Of a DNA stretch of 64,000 nucleotides, positions 18,449 through 27,385 are shown piece by piece (positions within the stretch are counted from its first letter, which is position 1; every line of letters begins with the position of its first letter). Source of the stretch: Sphingomonas hankookensis (lineage in GTDB: Bacteria > Pseudomonadota > Alphaproteobacteria > Sphingomonadales > Sphingomonadaceae). The notes beneath the pieces were generated by a model, which saw only the letters and a list, made by a program, of their open reading frames with translations, had not been told where the DNA came from and searched no databases. The translations under genes were made by a program, and so were the position numbers. The stretch is from assembly GCF_022664465.1 (NCBI RefSeq), contig NZ_JAKREV010000003.1:186001-250000 (forward strand). The letters run 5' to 3'.

Positions 18449-20051
18449 CTGCGTCCTCCGAAGTCTCGGCCGCTTCATTCTCATCGGCGAACCAATGGGC
18501 GCGGGCGGCCATGATGATCTCGTTACCCTGTTCGTCCGACAGGCCATATTCGGCGAGGATGCCGCCCTTCGGCGCTTCCCGCTTGGGCGCGTCGTCGCCG
18601 CGACGGCGCGGTTCGGCCTTCTTCTTCTCGACCAGTTCGTCGGTGGCGAGGTCGGCAAGGTCGTCGAGCGTCTTGATGCCCGCCTTGCCCAGCGTGACCA
18701 GCATCGCTTCGGTCAGGTACGGCAGTTCGGCCAGCGCATCCTCGACGCCGAGCGCGGTGCGCTCTTCTCGGGCAGCCTGTTCGCGGCGCTCGATCGCTTC
18801 CTGCGCACGGCTTTGCAGCTCCTGCGCGAGGTCCTCGTCGAACCCTTCGATGCCGGCCAGTTCCTCGATCTCGACATAGGCGACTTCTTCCAGCTCGCCG
18901 AAGCCTTCGGCGACCAGCAGCTGCGCCAGCGTCTCGTCGACGTCGAGCTCCTTCTCGAACATGCCCGAGCGTTCGATGAATTCCTTCTGACGCTTCTCCG
19001 AGGCATCGGCCTCGGTCAGGATGTCGATTGCCTTGCCGGTCAGCTGGCTGGCGAGGCGGACATTCTGGCCGCGACGGCCGATGGCGAGGCTGAGCTGATC
19101 GTCGGGAACGACCACCTCGATGCGGTCCTCTTCCTCGTCGAGCACCACGCGGGCGACGTTCGCCGGCTGCAGCGCGTTGACGACGAAAGTCGCGGTGTCG
19201 GGCGACCACGGGATGATGTCGATCTTTTCGCCCTGCATTTCCTGCACGACGGCCTGCACACGGCTGCCCTTCATGCCGACGCAGGCGCCGACCGGATCGA
19301 TCGAGCCGTCATGCGAAATGACGCCGATCTTCGCGCGCGAACCCGGATCGCGGGCCGCAGCCTTGATCTCGATGATGCCGTCGTAGATTTCGGGTACTTC
19401 CTGCGCGAACAGCTTCTTCATGAAGTCGGGATGCGCGCGGCTGAGGAAAATCTGCGGACCACGATTTTCGCGGCGGACGTTCAGGATCAGCGAACGGACG
19501 CGGTCGCCAACGCGCACCGCTTCGCGCGGAATCTGCTGGTCGCGGCGGATGACGCCTTCGGCACGGCCGAGATCGACCACGACATGGCCGAATTCGACGC
19601 GCTTGACGACGCCGGTGATGATCTCACCCTGGCGATCCTTGAATTCCTCGAACTGGCGCTCGCGCTCGGCGTCGCGGACCTTCTGCAGGATGACCTGCTT
19701 CGATGCCTGCGCCTGGATGCGGCCGAATTCAATCGGGGGCAGCGGGTCGACGATATAGTCGCCGATCGTCGCGCCCTTCTGGAGCTTCTGCGCGTCCTTC
19801 TCGCCGATCTGCTTGAAATGGTCGTCGACCAGTTCGGTGACCTCGAGCACGCGCCACAGGCGCAGGTCGCCGGTCTGCGGGTCGAGCTTGGCACGGATGT
19901 CGTTTTCCGACCCGTAGCGCGTCTTGGCGGCGCGCTGGATCGCGTCTTCCATCGCCTCGATCACGATGGCCTTGTCGATCATCTTTTCCGATGCGACCGA
20001 ATTCGCGATCGCGATCAGTTCCGCCCGGTTGGCGGTGACGGCGGTGGCCAT
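18429..20051 (-). CDS. nusA: Transcription termination/antitermination protein NusA
   Basis: A 540-residue elongation factor that binds RNA polymerase and nascent RNA. An N-terminal polymerase-binding domain (IANSVASEKMIDKAIVIEAM) is followed by S1 (GEIITGVVKRVEFGHVVVDLGRAEG), two KH domains (AIGRRGQNVRLASQLTG marks the second) and C-terminal helix-hairpin-helix-type segments (VAEGFGELEEVAYVEIEELA; TLGKAGIKTLDDLADLA). The tail is acidic. The ATG at 20051 starts one base after the rimP stop. Confidence 0.97.
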   Translation of the reverse strand: MATAVTANRAELIAIANSVASEKMIDKAIVIEAMEDAIQRAAKTRYGSENDIRAKLDPQTGDLRLWRVLEVTELVDDHFKQIGEKDAQKLQKGATIGDYIVDPLPPIEFGRIQAQASKQVILQKVRDAERERQFEEFKDRQGEIITGVVKRVEFGHVVVDLGRAEGVIRRDQQIPREAVRVGDRVRSLILNVRRENRGPQIFLSRAHPDFMKKLFAQEVPEIYDGIIEIKAAARDPGSRAKIGVISHDGSIDPVGACVGMKGSRVQAVVQEMQGEKIDIIPWSPDTATFVVNALQPANVARVVLDEEEDRIEVVVPDDQLSLAIGRRGQNVRLASQLTGKAIDILTEADASEKRQKEFIERSGMFEKELDVDETLAQLLVAEGFGELEEVAYVEIEELAGIEGFDEDLAQELQSRAQEAIERREQAAREERTALGVEDALAELPYLTEAMLVTLGKAGIKTLDDLADLATDELVEKKKAEPRRRGDDAPKREAPKGGILAEYGLSDEQGNEIIMAARAHWFADENEAAETSEDAVAESEQ

Positions 20052-20052
20052 G

Positions 20053-20613
20053 TCAGTTCTGTCCTTCTGCGTCAGCCGGTTCGTCGTCGGCAGGTTCGTC
20101 TTCGAATTCGTCGGCACCCTCGGCAGAGAGCGGCGCGGTCGCCTTGAGCAAGGCGTCGGTGATGATCAGCTTCGCGTCGATGATTGCGGCGAACGGCACG
20201 GTCATCGCGTTGTGCTTGCGCACGTCGATGCTGACCTGATCGCCCTCAGCGCCCAGCAGGATGCCGGTCAGCTGCTTGCGATTGTCGATCGGCGCATCGA
20301 GCGTCACGCGCGCCTCGAACCCCTTCCAGTCGTCGTAATCGGCGAGGCGCGTCAGCGGCCGGTCGATGCCGGGAGACGAAACCTCCAGCCGATACGCCTC
20401 CTCGATCGGGTCCTTCTCATCGAACAGGTCGGAGATGCGGCGCGAGAGTTCGGCGCAGTCGTCGATGGTCAGCTGGCGCGTGTCGGGCCGCTCGGCCATC
20501 ACCTGCAGCGTCGGGTCCGACTTGCCCCCGATCATCTTCACGCGCACGAGCGCGAAGCCCAGCGCCTGTGCTTCCGGTTCGATCAATCGCGTCAGTTCGG
20601 CGATATCCGCCAT
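20053..20613 (-). CDS. rimP: Ribosome maturation factor RimP
   Basis: A 186-residue 30S assembly factor. Family segments are LIEPEAQALGFALVRVKMIGG, DDCAELSRRISDLFDEKDPI and YRLEVSSPGIDRPLTRLADY, the last being diagnostic. The C-terminus is acidic (EFEDEPADDEPADAEGQN). The start at 20613 is preferred over an ATG five codons upstream because it gives the usual N-terminus. It heads the rimP-nusA-ylxR-infB operon, and the promoter must lie in the 185 bp shared with the divergent sugar dehydrogenase gene. Confidence 0.95.
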   Translation of the reverse strand: MADIAELTRLIEPEAQALGFALVRVKMIGGKSDPTLQVMAERPDTRQLTIDDCAELSRRISDLFDEKDPIEEAYRLEVSSPGIDRPLTRLADYDDWKGFEARVTLDAPIDNRKQLTGILLGAEGDQVSIDVRKHNAMTVPFAAIIDAKLIITDALLKATAPLSAEGADEFEDEPADDEPADAEGQN

Positions 20614-20798
20614 GCCGTCTCCATCCATCACGCCGCTTCGCTGCCGGTCCCTGTCGGAACCGGCCTCGGCATGTTGGCGATGTCGAGGAAGCACCGCCCA
20701 TATATGTAAAAAACCATGTCTGGGCAAGGGCCGCCGGATCGACCATGCCGGCCAGCGCGTTGCCGCAGGCAAGTACGATATCTCGAGAGGATTTGCCG

Positions 20799-21959
20799 AT
20801 GCTGCCGTTCCATGCGCTGATTCCCGCTGCGATGATGTTGGTTGCATGCAACAGCGGCGGCAGCGATGCGCCGGGTACGGTATCGCCGGCACCGACCGCG
20901 ACCCCCACGCCGACGCCGACCGCCACCACCCCCACCGGCGGCGTACCGTTCGCTACTCGCGAAGTGGCGACGTTCAATGCGCCGTGGGCGATGACCTTCC
21001 TGCCCGACGGGCGGATGCTGGTGACCGAGAAGGGCGGCACGCTGCTGCTGGTCAGCGCGGACGGCAGCCAGAAGACGACGGCGGCGACGATCCCGGTCGA
21101 TTCGGCCGGACAGGGCGGGTTGATGGACGTGATTCTCGCCCCCGACTTCGCCAGCAGCCGGCGGGTCTATCTGAGCTATTCGGTGTCGGGCAATGGCGGC
21201 AAGGGCGTGGCGCTGGCGCGCGGGGTGCTCGATGGCAACCGCGTGACCGGGATCAGCGAGTTGTTCCGCGCGACGCCGTTCGTCAGCGGCGACGGCCATT
21301 ATTCGGGCCGCATCGCCTTTGCGCCGGATGGCCAGCACCTTTTCTTTACCAACGGCGAACGGCAGAAGTTCGATCCGGCGCAGGACCCCAAGGCGACTTT
21401 GGGCAAGGTGCTGCGCCTGACGCTCGACGGGCAGCCGGCGGGCGATCCGGGATTGACGGCTAAGGGCTTCCATCCCGCCGTCTGGTCGTACGGCCATCGC
21501 AACCTGCTGGGCATCGCGTTCGACCGGCAGGGCAATTTGTGGGAGCAGGAAATGGGGCCGAAGGGCGGCGACGAGGTCAATTTGATCGTCGCCGGGCGCA
21601 ATTACGGCTATCCTTTGGTGTCGGAGGGCGATCATTATGACGGCCGCCCGATCCCGCGCCACAGTACGCGCCCCGACCTGGAAGCACCGAAGGTCGCATG
21701 GAACCCGGTGATCTCGCCCGGCGGACTGATCGTCTATTCGGGCAAGCTGTTCCCGCAATATGCCGGCGACCTGTTCATCGGCGGGTTGTCGAGCGAGGCG
21801 CTGGTTCGCGTCGACGTCAACGGTACCAACGCGACCAAGGGCGACCAGTGGCCGATGAACGCCCGCATCCGCGAGGTTGAGGAAGGTCCCGATGGCGCGA
21901 TCTGGGTGCTGCAGGACGGGAGCAATGCGAAGCTGCTGAAGCTGACGCCGCGCAGCTGA
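20799..21959 (+). CDS. PQQ-dependent sugar dehydrogenase (Asd/YliI-type), lipoprotein
   Basis: A 386-residue secreted six-bladed propeller of the glucose/sorbosone dehydrogenase family. The signal peptide ends in a lipobox-like LVACNSGG, followed by a Thr/Pro linker of about 20 residues. Family motifs are NAPWAMTFLPDGRMLVTEKGG, QGGLMDVILAPDF, WSYGHRNLLGIAFD, LWEQEMGPKGGDEVNLI and NYGYPLVSEGDHYDG. These enzymes oxidise aldoses with PQQ as cofactor; no PQQ synthesis gene is in the window, so cofactor supply is unknown. It is divergent from rimP and ends one base before the convergent DUF1810 gene. Confidence 0.9.
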   Translation: MLPFHALIPAAMMLVACNSGGSDAPGTVSPAPTATPTPTPTATTPTGGVPFATREVATFNAPWAMTFLPDGRMLVTEKGGTLLLVSADGSQKTTAATIPVDSAGQGGLMDVILAPDFASSRRVYLSYSVSGNGGKGVALARGVLDGNRVTGISELFRATPFVSGDGHYSGRIAFAPDGQHLFFTNGERQKFDPAQDPKATLGKVLRLTLDGQPAGDPGLTAKGFHPAVWSYGHRNLLGIAFDRQGNLWEQEMGPKGGDEVNLIVAGRNYGYPLVSEGDHYDGRPIPRHSTRPDLEAPKVAWNPVISPGGLIVYSGKLFPQYAGDLFIGGLSSEALVRVDVNGTNATKGDQWPMNARIREVEEGPDGAIWVLQDGSNAKLLKLTPRS

Positions 21960-21960
21960 G

Positions 21961-22377
21961 CTACAGCCGGGCGAGCGTGGCAGGGTCACGCTCGCCGGCA
22001 TAGAAGGCGTCGAGGATCGCAGCGAAGATCGGTTCAGCCCCGTCCGACGCCGCTTCGAACAGGGTCGTCGAAGAGCGCAGCTTCATTGCGTCGATCGTGC
22101 CGAGCATGGTGGCAATGTCGCCGCCGCGATGCGCCAGCAGTGCTTGCGCCGATTCGACCAGTCGCGCACCCAGCAGCGGATGCGCGAGATAGGCCTGCGC
22201 TTCGGCGCGGTCGGCGATGGCGTAATGACGCGCCGTCGCGCTCGATCCCAACCCGGCGATTTGCGGAAAGACGAACCACATCCAGTGGCTGCGCTTCGCC
22301 CCGGCGCGCAGTTCGGCAAGGGCGGCCGGATAGCTGTCGCGCTGGGCGTCGACGAAGCGGGCAAGGCGGTCGGTCAT
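21961..22377 (-). CDS. DUF1810 family protein
   Basis: A 138-residue protein with the DUF1810 signature: LARFVDAQRDSYPAALAELRAGAKRSHWMWFVFPQIAGLG, then RAEAQAYLAHPLLGARLVE and DAMKLRSSTTLFEAA. The family is often called calpastatin-like in databases, but its biochemical role is not established. The ATG at 22377 gives the standard N-terminus; upstream codons are unrelated. It is convergent with the sugar dehydrogenase gene. Confidence 0.85.
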   Translation of the reverse strand: MTDRLARFVDAQRDSYPAALAELRAGAKRSHWMWFVFPQIAGLGSSATARHYAIADRAEAQAYLAHPLLGARLVESAQALLAHRGGDIATMLGTIDAMKLRSSTTLFEAASDGAEPIFAAILDAFYAGERDPATLARL

Positions 22378-22492
22378 GCCGACGAGATGGGAACTGCCGC
22401 GCAAACCGCAAATTCTGACAACGTTGACGGTTGATCGGACGATGTGGATACGATTAGCATGGCCGCCTCGAAGAAATGCCTTGGGAGGGGTT

Positions 22493-23035
22493 ATGCACAA
22501 GAGCTGGATGGTGGCCGCAGCGGTCGCCATGGTCGCCGCACCTGTCGTCGCACAGAGCGCGGAGGATTTCGCCGCGAAGGTCATCAACGCACCGCTGCCC
22601 GCGAGCCTGAACGTCTATGGCCTGCCCAAGCCGCCGCTGACGCGTGTCAAGGAGATCGATGGCGGCAAGGTCATCCGCCTCGCCATTCCGGGTGCGGACA
22701 AGGATGCGTGGAAGATCCAGCTTCAGTCTCCGACCAATGCCCCGGTGGCGAAGGGCGATCGCCTCGTCCTCGCCTTCCATGCGCGGGCCAGCGGCATGGC
22801 GCCGGGCACCAAGGCGCGGATCGCGGTCGCCGGCATCCAGCTGAACAAGGAACCCTATAGCCAGGTGATCGGCGGCCCGATCGAGGTCGGCGAGGCGTTC
22901 GAATTCCATCAGGTCGCGGGCAAGGCCGATCGCGACTATGCCGCGGGCGAGCTGATGGCGTCGCTGCAACTGGCGACGGGCAAGCAGGTGTTCGAGTTCG
23001 GGCCGATGTTCGTCATCAACCTCGACAAGAAGTGA
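22493..23035 (+). CDS. Hypothetical secreted protein, jelly-roll-like
   Basis: A 180-residue protein with a clear signal peptide (MHKSWMVAAAVAMVAAPVVA, cleaved before QSAEDF). The mature part has the strand pattern of carbohydrate-binding jelly-roll modules: WKIQLQSPTNAPVAKGDRLV, LAFHARA and a final FEFGPMFVINLDKK, reminiscent of CBM4/9-like domains fused to glycosidases, here as a single domain. That resemblance is inferred from pattern alone. It is convergent with ubiG. Confidence 0.7.
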   Translation: MHKSWMVAAAVAMVAAPVVAQSAEDFAAKVINAPLPASLNVYGLPKPPLTRVKEIDGGKVIRLAIPGADKDAWKIQLQSPTNAPVAKGDRLVLAFHARASGMAPGTKARIAVAGIQLNKEPYSQVIGGPIEVGEAFEFHQVAGKADRDYAAGELMASLQLATGKQVFEFGPMFVINLDKK

Positions 23036-23054
23036 AGCCGGGCGCGGTGCGGGA

Positions 23055-23822
23055 TCAGGCCCGTGTCGCCGTCAGGAAATAGTCGAGCGAAATATCGTCC
23101 GACAAGGCGAAGCCGCGTGCTGCCGAGAAGGACAGACCGCTGGGCGAAGACACCGTCATGCCCGCCGCGCGGAGATGCGCGGTCAGTTCGTCGGGGGTCA
23201 GGAAGCGGTCCCAGTCATGGGTGCCGCGCGGGATCATGCCGAACCCTTCCGCCACCGATATCATCGCGAGTCGCGACAATGCGGTGCGGTTCGGGGTCGA
23301 TACGACCAGCAGCCCGCCGGGCGCGACCGCCTCGGCCAGTCCGCGCGCAAAGGCGGCGGGGTCGGCGACATGCTCGATCACCTCCAGCGAAGTGACGAGG
23401 TCGAACCGGCGTCCGGCGATCGCCTCCACCCCGCCCGCGAGATACTCGATCGACAGCCCGGTCAGCGCCGCATGGGCGGCGGCCGCGCCGATATTCTCCG
23501 GCGCGGCGTCGACGCCGGTCACCTGTCCGCCAAGGCGCGCGAGCGGTTCGGCAAGCAGCCCCGCACCGCAGCCGACGTCGAGCACCGTCTTGCCCGCCAG
23601 CGGGGTGAAACCGGCCGCATCGCCGCCCCAATGCGAATCGATCGCCGCGCGCACGAAGCCCAACCGCACCGGGTTGAGCCGATGGAGCATCGCCGAGCTG
23701 CCCTTCGGGTTCCACCAGTCGGCGGCGAGTTCGCCGAAATGCGCGGCCTCGCGCGCCACGACGCTTGATTGCGCGGGCGCGGCTTTTTGCGACATAAAGA
23801 TTGCTTCGCTTGCGTTCGTCAT
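23055..23822 (-). CDS. ubiG: Bifunctional 2-polyprenyl-6-hydroxyphenol / 3-demethylubiquinol 3-O-methyltransferase
   Basis: A 255-residue SAM-dependent O-methyltransferase of ubiquinone synthesis. The family N-terminus EAAHFGELAADWWNPKGSSA and MLHRLNPVRLGFV is followed by the SAM-binding loop VLDVGCGAGLLAEPLA and the acidic VTGVDAAPENI. The first ATG has a good Shine-Dalgarno sequence (AGGAGA six bases away); an ATG nine codons later is possible. It is divergent from lysC with 41 bp between starts, a pairing common in alphaproteobacteria. Confidence 0.95.
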   Translation of the reverse strand: MTNASEAIFMSQKAAPAQSSVVAREAAHFGELAADWWNPKGSSAMLHRLNPVRLGFVRAAIDSHWGGDAAGFTPLAGKTVLDVGCGAGLLAEPLARLGGQVTGVDAAPENIGAAAAHAALTGLSIEYLAGGVEAIAGRRFDLVTSLEVIEHVADPAAFARGLAEAVAPGGLLVVSTPNRTALSRLAMISVAEGFGMIPRGTHDWDRFLTPDELTAHLRAAGMTVSSPSGLSFSAARGFALSDDISLDYFLTATRA

Positions 23823-23863
23823 GCCGCTCTCCTATCAGCCGCCGCCATTCCCCCCAAGGATGA

Positions 23864-25123
23864 ATGGCAAAACGCATGGCGCGGATCGTGATGAAGTTCG
23901 GTGGCACCTCGATGGCGGGGATCGAACGTATTCGCAACGTCGCCGCGCGCGTGAAGCGCGAGGTCGAGGCCGGGAACCAGGTCGCGGTGGTCGTGTCAGC
24001 GATGGCGGGCGATACCGACCGGCTGGTCGGCTTCTGTCGCGAGGCTTCGGCGCTGTACGACCCGCGCGAATATGATGCGGTGGTGTCATCGGGCGAGCAG
24101 GTGACCAGCGGGCTGCTGGCGATTGCGTTGCAGGCGATCGGCGTGCCGGCGCGCTCGTGGCTGGGCTGGCAATTGCCGATCCGCACCAGCGATGCACATG
24201 CGACCGCGCGGATCGAATCGATCGACACCACTGCGCTCGACGAAAGCCTGTCGCGCGGCGAGGTGGCGGTGATCCCGGGGTTCCAGGGCGTGACCGACAC
24301 CAACCGCATCACCACGCTGGGCCGCGGCGGGTCGGATACGTCGGCGGTGGCGATGGCGGCGGCGATGCAGGCCGATCGCTGCGACATCTACACCGATGTC
24401 GACGGCGTCTACACCACCGACCCGCGGATCGTGCCGCGTGCGCGCAAGCTGGCGCGGGTGACGTACGAGGAAATGCTCGAGCTCGCCTCGGTCGGGGCGA
24501 AGGTGCTCCAGACCCGCTCGGTCGGGCTGGCAATGAAGGAAAAGGTCCGCGTGCGCGTGCTGTCGTCGTTCGACGATAGCCGCGACGAGGATGGGTATCG
24601 TGGAACGCTGATCGTCGGCGAAGAGGAAGTGACGGACATGGAACGGCAGCTCATCACCGGAATCGCCCACGACAAGAACGAGGCGAAGATCACGCTGGTC
24701 GCGGTGCCTGATCGCCCCGGCGCGGTCGCATCGATCTTCGCACCGCTGGCCGGCACCGGCATCAACGTCGACATGATCGTGCAGAACATCGCCCATTCGA
24801 CCGGATCGACCGACGTGACCTTTACGGTGCCCGCGGCCGAACTGGCCCGTGCGCTCGACACGCTGGACAAGGCGAAGACCGATATCGGGTTCCAGAAGGT
24901 GCTGCACGACACCCGCGTCGCCAAGATTTCGGTGGTGGGCGTGGGCATGCGCAGCCATGCCGGCGTCGCCTCCACCATGTTCACCGCGCTGGCCGAGCGC
25001 GGGATCAACATCCAGGCGATCACCACGTCGGAGATTAAGGTCAGCGTGCTGATCGAAGAGGATTATACCGAGCTGGCGGTGCGGGTGCTGCATACCGCGT
25101 ACGGGCTGGATGCGGAGGGGTAA
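23864..25123 (+). CDS. lysC: Aspartate kinase
   Basis: A 419-residue enzyme making aspartyl phosphate, the first step to lysine, threonine and methionine. The kinase signature VMKFGGTSMAGIERIRNVA is near the N-terminus, with LGRGGSDTSAVAMAAAM and DVDGVYTTDPRIVPRARKL in the catalytic domain. Two ACT domains follow (about 270-419; VPDRPGAVASIFAPLAGTGI and VGVGMRSHAGVASTMFTAL), which normally give feedback inhibition by end-product amino acids. It is monofunctional, without a homoserine dehydrogenase fusion. Confidence 0.97.
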   Translation: MAKRMARIVMKFGGTSMAGIERIRNVAARVKREVEAGNQVAVVVSAMAGDTDRLVGFCREASALYDPREYDAVVSSGEQVTSGLLAIALQAIGVPARSWLGWQLPIRTSDAHATARIESIDTTALDESLSRGEVAVIPGFQGVTDTNRITTLGRGGSDTSAVAMAAAMQADRCDIYTDVDGVYTTDPRIVPRARKLARVTYEEMLELASVGAKVLQTRSVGLAMKEKVRVRVLSSFDDSRDEDGYRGTLIVGEEEVTDMERQLITGIAHDKNEAKITLVAVPDRPGAVASIFAPLAGTGINVDMIVQNIAHSTGSTDVTFTVPAAELARALDTLDKAKTDIGFQKVLHDTRVAKISVVGVGMRSHAGVASTMFTALAERGINIQAITTSEIKVSVLIEEDYTELAVRVLHTAYGLDAEG

Positions 25124-25277
25124 GGTCGGCGCCGACCGAAGTTGGCGAAGGTTACGGGACGTCGAGGTCGCAAAGCGCCTTCGGCGTCTTGTCTGTCAGA
25201 TATTTCTCTTCTATTTCATATACTTACCGTTACGTCCTATGATTGCGGGGTGCGCGGAAGTTGGCGCGTTGCGGCAT

Positions 25278-25361
25278 GCGTCATCCCAACGGAGGCTGGA
25301 ATTTGCCCGGTAGGGCGTGCGGCAGGAGTCGCTCGAGGCCCCAGCCTGCGCTGGGGCGACG
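25278..25361. repeat. Family A repeat, copy 4
   Basis: The ends read GTCATCCCAACGGAGGCTGGAA and GCCCCAGCCTGCGCTGGGGCGAC around a GC-rich spacer. Together with the family B element at 25459-25514 it fills most of the 391-bp gap after lysC. The first 150 bases of that gap hold no recognisable feature. Confidence 0.8.
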
Positions 25362-25458
25362 ATGGGCTTTGGGGTTCGACGAGGAGAAAGAGCCTCGCGA
25401 GCGTGGCAGCATCCAAGCCTGTAGGAAAGCGTTTCCAAGCACGCGTGCCCTGTGCGGA

Positions 25459-25514
25459 CACCCCCCTCCACCCCGCTTCGCGGCGGTCCCCCTCCCCGCG
25501 CAACGGGGAGGATT
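25459..25514. repeat. Family B palindromic repeat, second copy
   Basis: CCCCCCTCCACCCCGCTTCG, then GGTCCCCCTCCCCG, then CAACGGGGAGGATTTT. It is nearly identical in order and content to the right half of the truB insertion. The final CTCCCCG-CGCAA-CGGGGAG is a short hairpin ending exactly at the stop of the yjbQ-like gene. Confidence 0.8.
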
Positions 25515-25931
25515 TTATTCGCCGATCAGGTGTACCGCGATCCTCCGCCGGTGCGCCGCCCTCCGGTGTTCGAATAGGTAGATGCCCTGCCATGTGCCCA
25601 GTACCGGGCGGTGGCCGATCACGGGAATCGATAGCGACGTGTTCGTCAACGCGGTGCGCAGGTGCGCGGGCATGTCGTCGGGCCCTTCCTCATCATGGGC
25701 GTAGCGGTCGCTTTCGGGGGCGATGTGTCGGAAATAGCGTTCGAGGTCGTCGCGCGCCGCTTCGCTGGCATTTTCCTGCACCAGCAGCGACGCCGAGGTG
25801 TGGCGGCAGAATAGCGTCAGCAGCCCGCTGGCGATGCCGGTCGCTTCGACCCAGTGCCGCACCTGTCCGGTGATGAGGACCAGCCCCTGTCCGTTGGTGG
25901 TGACCACCAGTTCGCCATGTTCCTGTCGCAT
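25515..25931 (-). CDS. YjbQ family protein (secondary thiamine-phosphate synthase-like)
   Basis: A 138-residue protein with the UPF0047 pattern: residues GLVLITGQVRHWVEATGIASG, then LLTLFCRHTSASLLVQENAS and the conserved YAHDEEGPDDMPAHLRTALTNTS, ending IYLFEHR. The family has weak thiamine phosphate synthase activity in some members; the physiological role is unclear. Two adjacent ATG codons (25934 and 25931) could start it. It is divergent from the nitronate monooxygenase-like gene, with about 47 bp between. Confidence 0.88.
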   Translation of the reverse strand: MRQEHGELVVTTNGQGLVLITGQVRHWVEATGIASGLLTLFCRHTSASLLVQENASEAARDDLERYFRHIAPESDRYAHDEEGPDDMPAHLRTALTNTSLSIPVIGHRPVLGTWQGIYLFEHRRAAHRRRIAVHLIGE

Positions 25932-25978
25932 CATCGTCCCTGCTTGCCCGAAGCCATCGGCCCGCGCTAGGCGGAGGG

Positions 25979-27007
25979 ATGACCAACGCATCGATCGGCG
26001 CCGAGCGCCTTGAGCGCCGCATGGCGCGCGGCTGTGACTTCCTGGGCTCTAAGACCGCGATCCTGTGCGGGGCGATGTCGTGGGTGAGCGAGCGCAATCT
26101 CGTCGCCGCCATTTCCAATGCCGGCGGGTTCGGCGTGATCGCGTGCGGCGCGATGACCCCCGAGCTGCTCGACAAGGAGATCGCGGGCACCAAGAAGCTG
26201 ACGGACAAGCCGTTCGGCGTGAACCTGATCACGATGCACCCGGCGCTGTTCGACCTGATCGAGGTGTGCGGTCGCCATCAGGTCACCCATGTCGTGCTGG
26301 CCGGCGGATTGCCGCCCAAGGGGTCGCTGGAAGCGATCAAGGCGACGGGTGCCAAGGTCATTGCCTTCGCCCCTGCGCTGGCGCTGGCCAAGAAGCTGAT
26401 CCGCAGCGGCGCCGATGCGCTGGTGATCGAAGGGATGGAGGCGGGCGGGCATATCGGCCCCGTGTCCACCAGCGTGCTGGCGCAGGAAATGCTGCCCGAG
26501 GTCGCGGCGCAGGTGCCGGTGTTCGTCGCAGGCGGGATCGGCCGGGGCGAGGCGATCGCCGGCTATCTGGATATGGGTGCGGCGGGCGTACAGCTCGGCA
26601 CGCGCTTCGTGTGCGCGACCGAATCGATCGCGCATCCGGCGTTCAAGAAGGCGTTTCTGCGGGCCTCGGCGCGCGATGCCGTCGCCAGCGTACAGATCGA
26701 TGCCCGCCTGCCGGTGATCCCGGTGCGCGCGCTGAAAAATGCCGGCGGCAAATTGTTCACCGCCAAGCAGCGCGAAGTGGCGCAGATGCTCGACGAGGGC
26801 GGCGTGGCGATGGCCGAGGCGCAGTTGCAGATCGAACATTATTGGGCGGGTGCGCTGCGCCGCGCGGTGATCGACGGCGATGTCGAGCATGGCAGCCTGA
26901 TGGCCGGGCAGTCGGTCGGCATGGTGACGAAGGAAGAACCCGCGGCGGAGATCATCGCGACGCTGATGGCGGAAGCCGCGCAGGCGCTGGAGAAGCGGGC
27001 GGTTTGA
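25979..27007 (+). CDS. Nitronate monooxygenase family (2-nitropropane dioxygenase-like) flavoprotein
   Basis: A 342-residue TIM-barrel FMN enzyme. Family landmarks are AILCGAMSWVSERNLVAAIS, NAGGFGVIACGAM, the segment IEGMEAGGHIGPVSTSVLAQ, VFVAGGIGRGEAIAGYLDMG and GVQLGTRFVCATES. Members oxidise nitronates or act as enoyl reductases such as FabK, so the exact reaction is uncertain. The first ATG lies only a few bases after GGAGGG, so a slightly later start (for example at MARGCDF) cannot be excluded. Confidence 0.88.
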   Translation: MTNASIGAERLERRMARGCDFLGSKTAILCGAMSWVSERNLVAAISNAGGFGVIACGAMTPELLDKEIAGTKKLTDKPFGVNLITMHPALFDLIEVCGRHQVTHVVLAGGLPPKGSLEAIKATGAKVIAFAPALALAKKLIRSGADALVIEGMEAGGHIGPVSTSVLAQEMLPEVAAQVPVFVAGGIGRGEAIAGYLDMGAAGVQLGTRFVCATESIAHPAFKKAFLRASARDAVASVQIDARLPVIPVRALKNAGGKLFTAKQREVAQMLDEGGVAMAEAQLQIEHYWAGALRRAVIDGDVEHGSLMAGQSVGMVTKEEPAAEIIATLMAEAAQALEKRAV

Positions 27008-27184
27008 CGGCCAACGTTCACTAGGTTCACACTCGTGCGTAGTTTGTCGCACGGGTGCGCCGGGGATGTCGGGCGGTCACGGTGTCGAAGAGCGTGACGG
27101 GAGCGTGGCAGCAGGCGGGCGTGTAGGAAGGTCGTGTTGTAAGGGGTGCGCCCTCCCCTGCTCTCCCTGTGCGCCCGCACCATA

Positions 27185-27268
27185 CGTCATCCCGGCGAAG
27201 GCTGGGATCTCCTCATGACAGCGCGCGGCAGGAACCGCGGGAGACCCCAGCCTTCGCTGGGGTGACGT
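27185..27268. repeat. Family A repeat, copy 5
   Basis: A near-perfect composite: CGTCATCCCGGCGAAGGCTG at the left and CCCCAGCCTTCGCTGGGGTG at the right, with a GC-rich spacer that includes GCGCGCGGCAGGAACCGCG, similar to the spacers of copies 4, 7 and 8. It lies in the 378-bp gap after the nitronate monooxygenase gene. Confidence 0.85.
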
Positions 27269-27298
27269 TTGCGGTGTAGGGCGTCGGCTCTCCCCCCT

Positions 27299-27373
27299 CG
27301 TCACTCCGGACTTGATCCGGGATCCCGCTTCTTCTTCTGGCGTCGGCAAGGCAGCGGAAGCCCGGGGTGACGG
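27299..27373. repeat. Family A-related repeat (TCACTCCGGA subtype)
   Basis: The left end is TCACTCCGGACTTGATCCGG and the right end GCCCGGGGTGACGGG. The right end recurs near 35729-35741. It lies 30 bp after copy 5 and just past the stop of the STAS-like gene. The earlier part of the gap (27008-27184) shows no gene. Confidence 0.6.
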
Positions 27374-27385
27374 GTAGCGCAATGG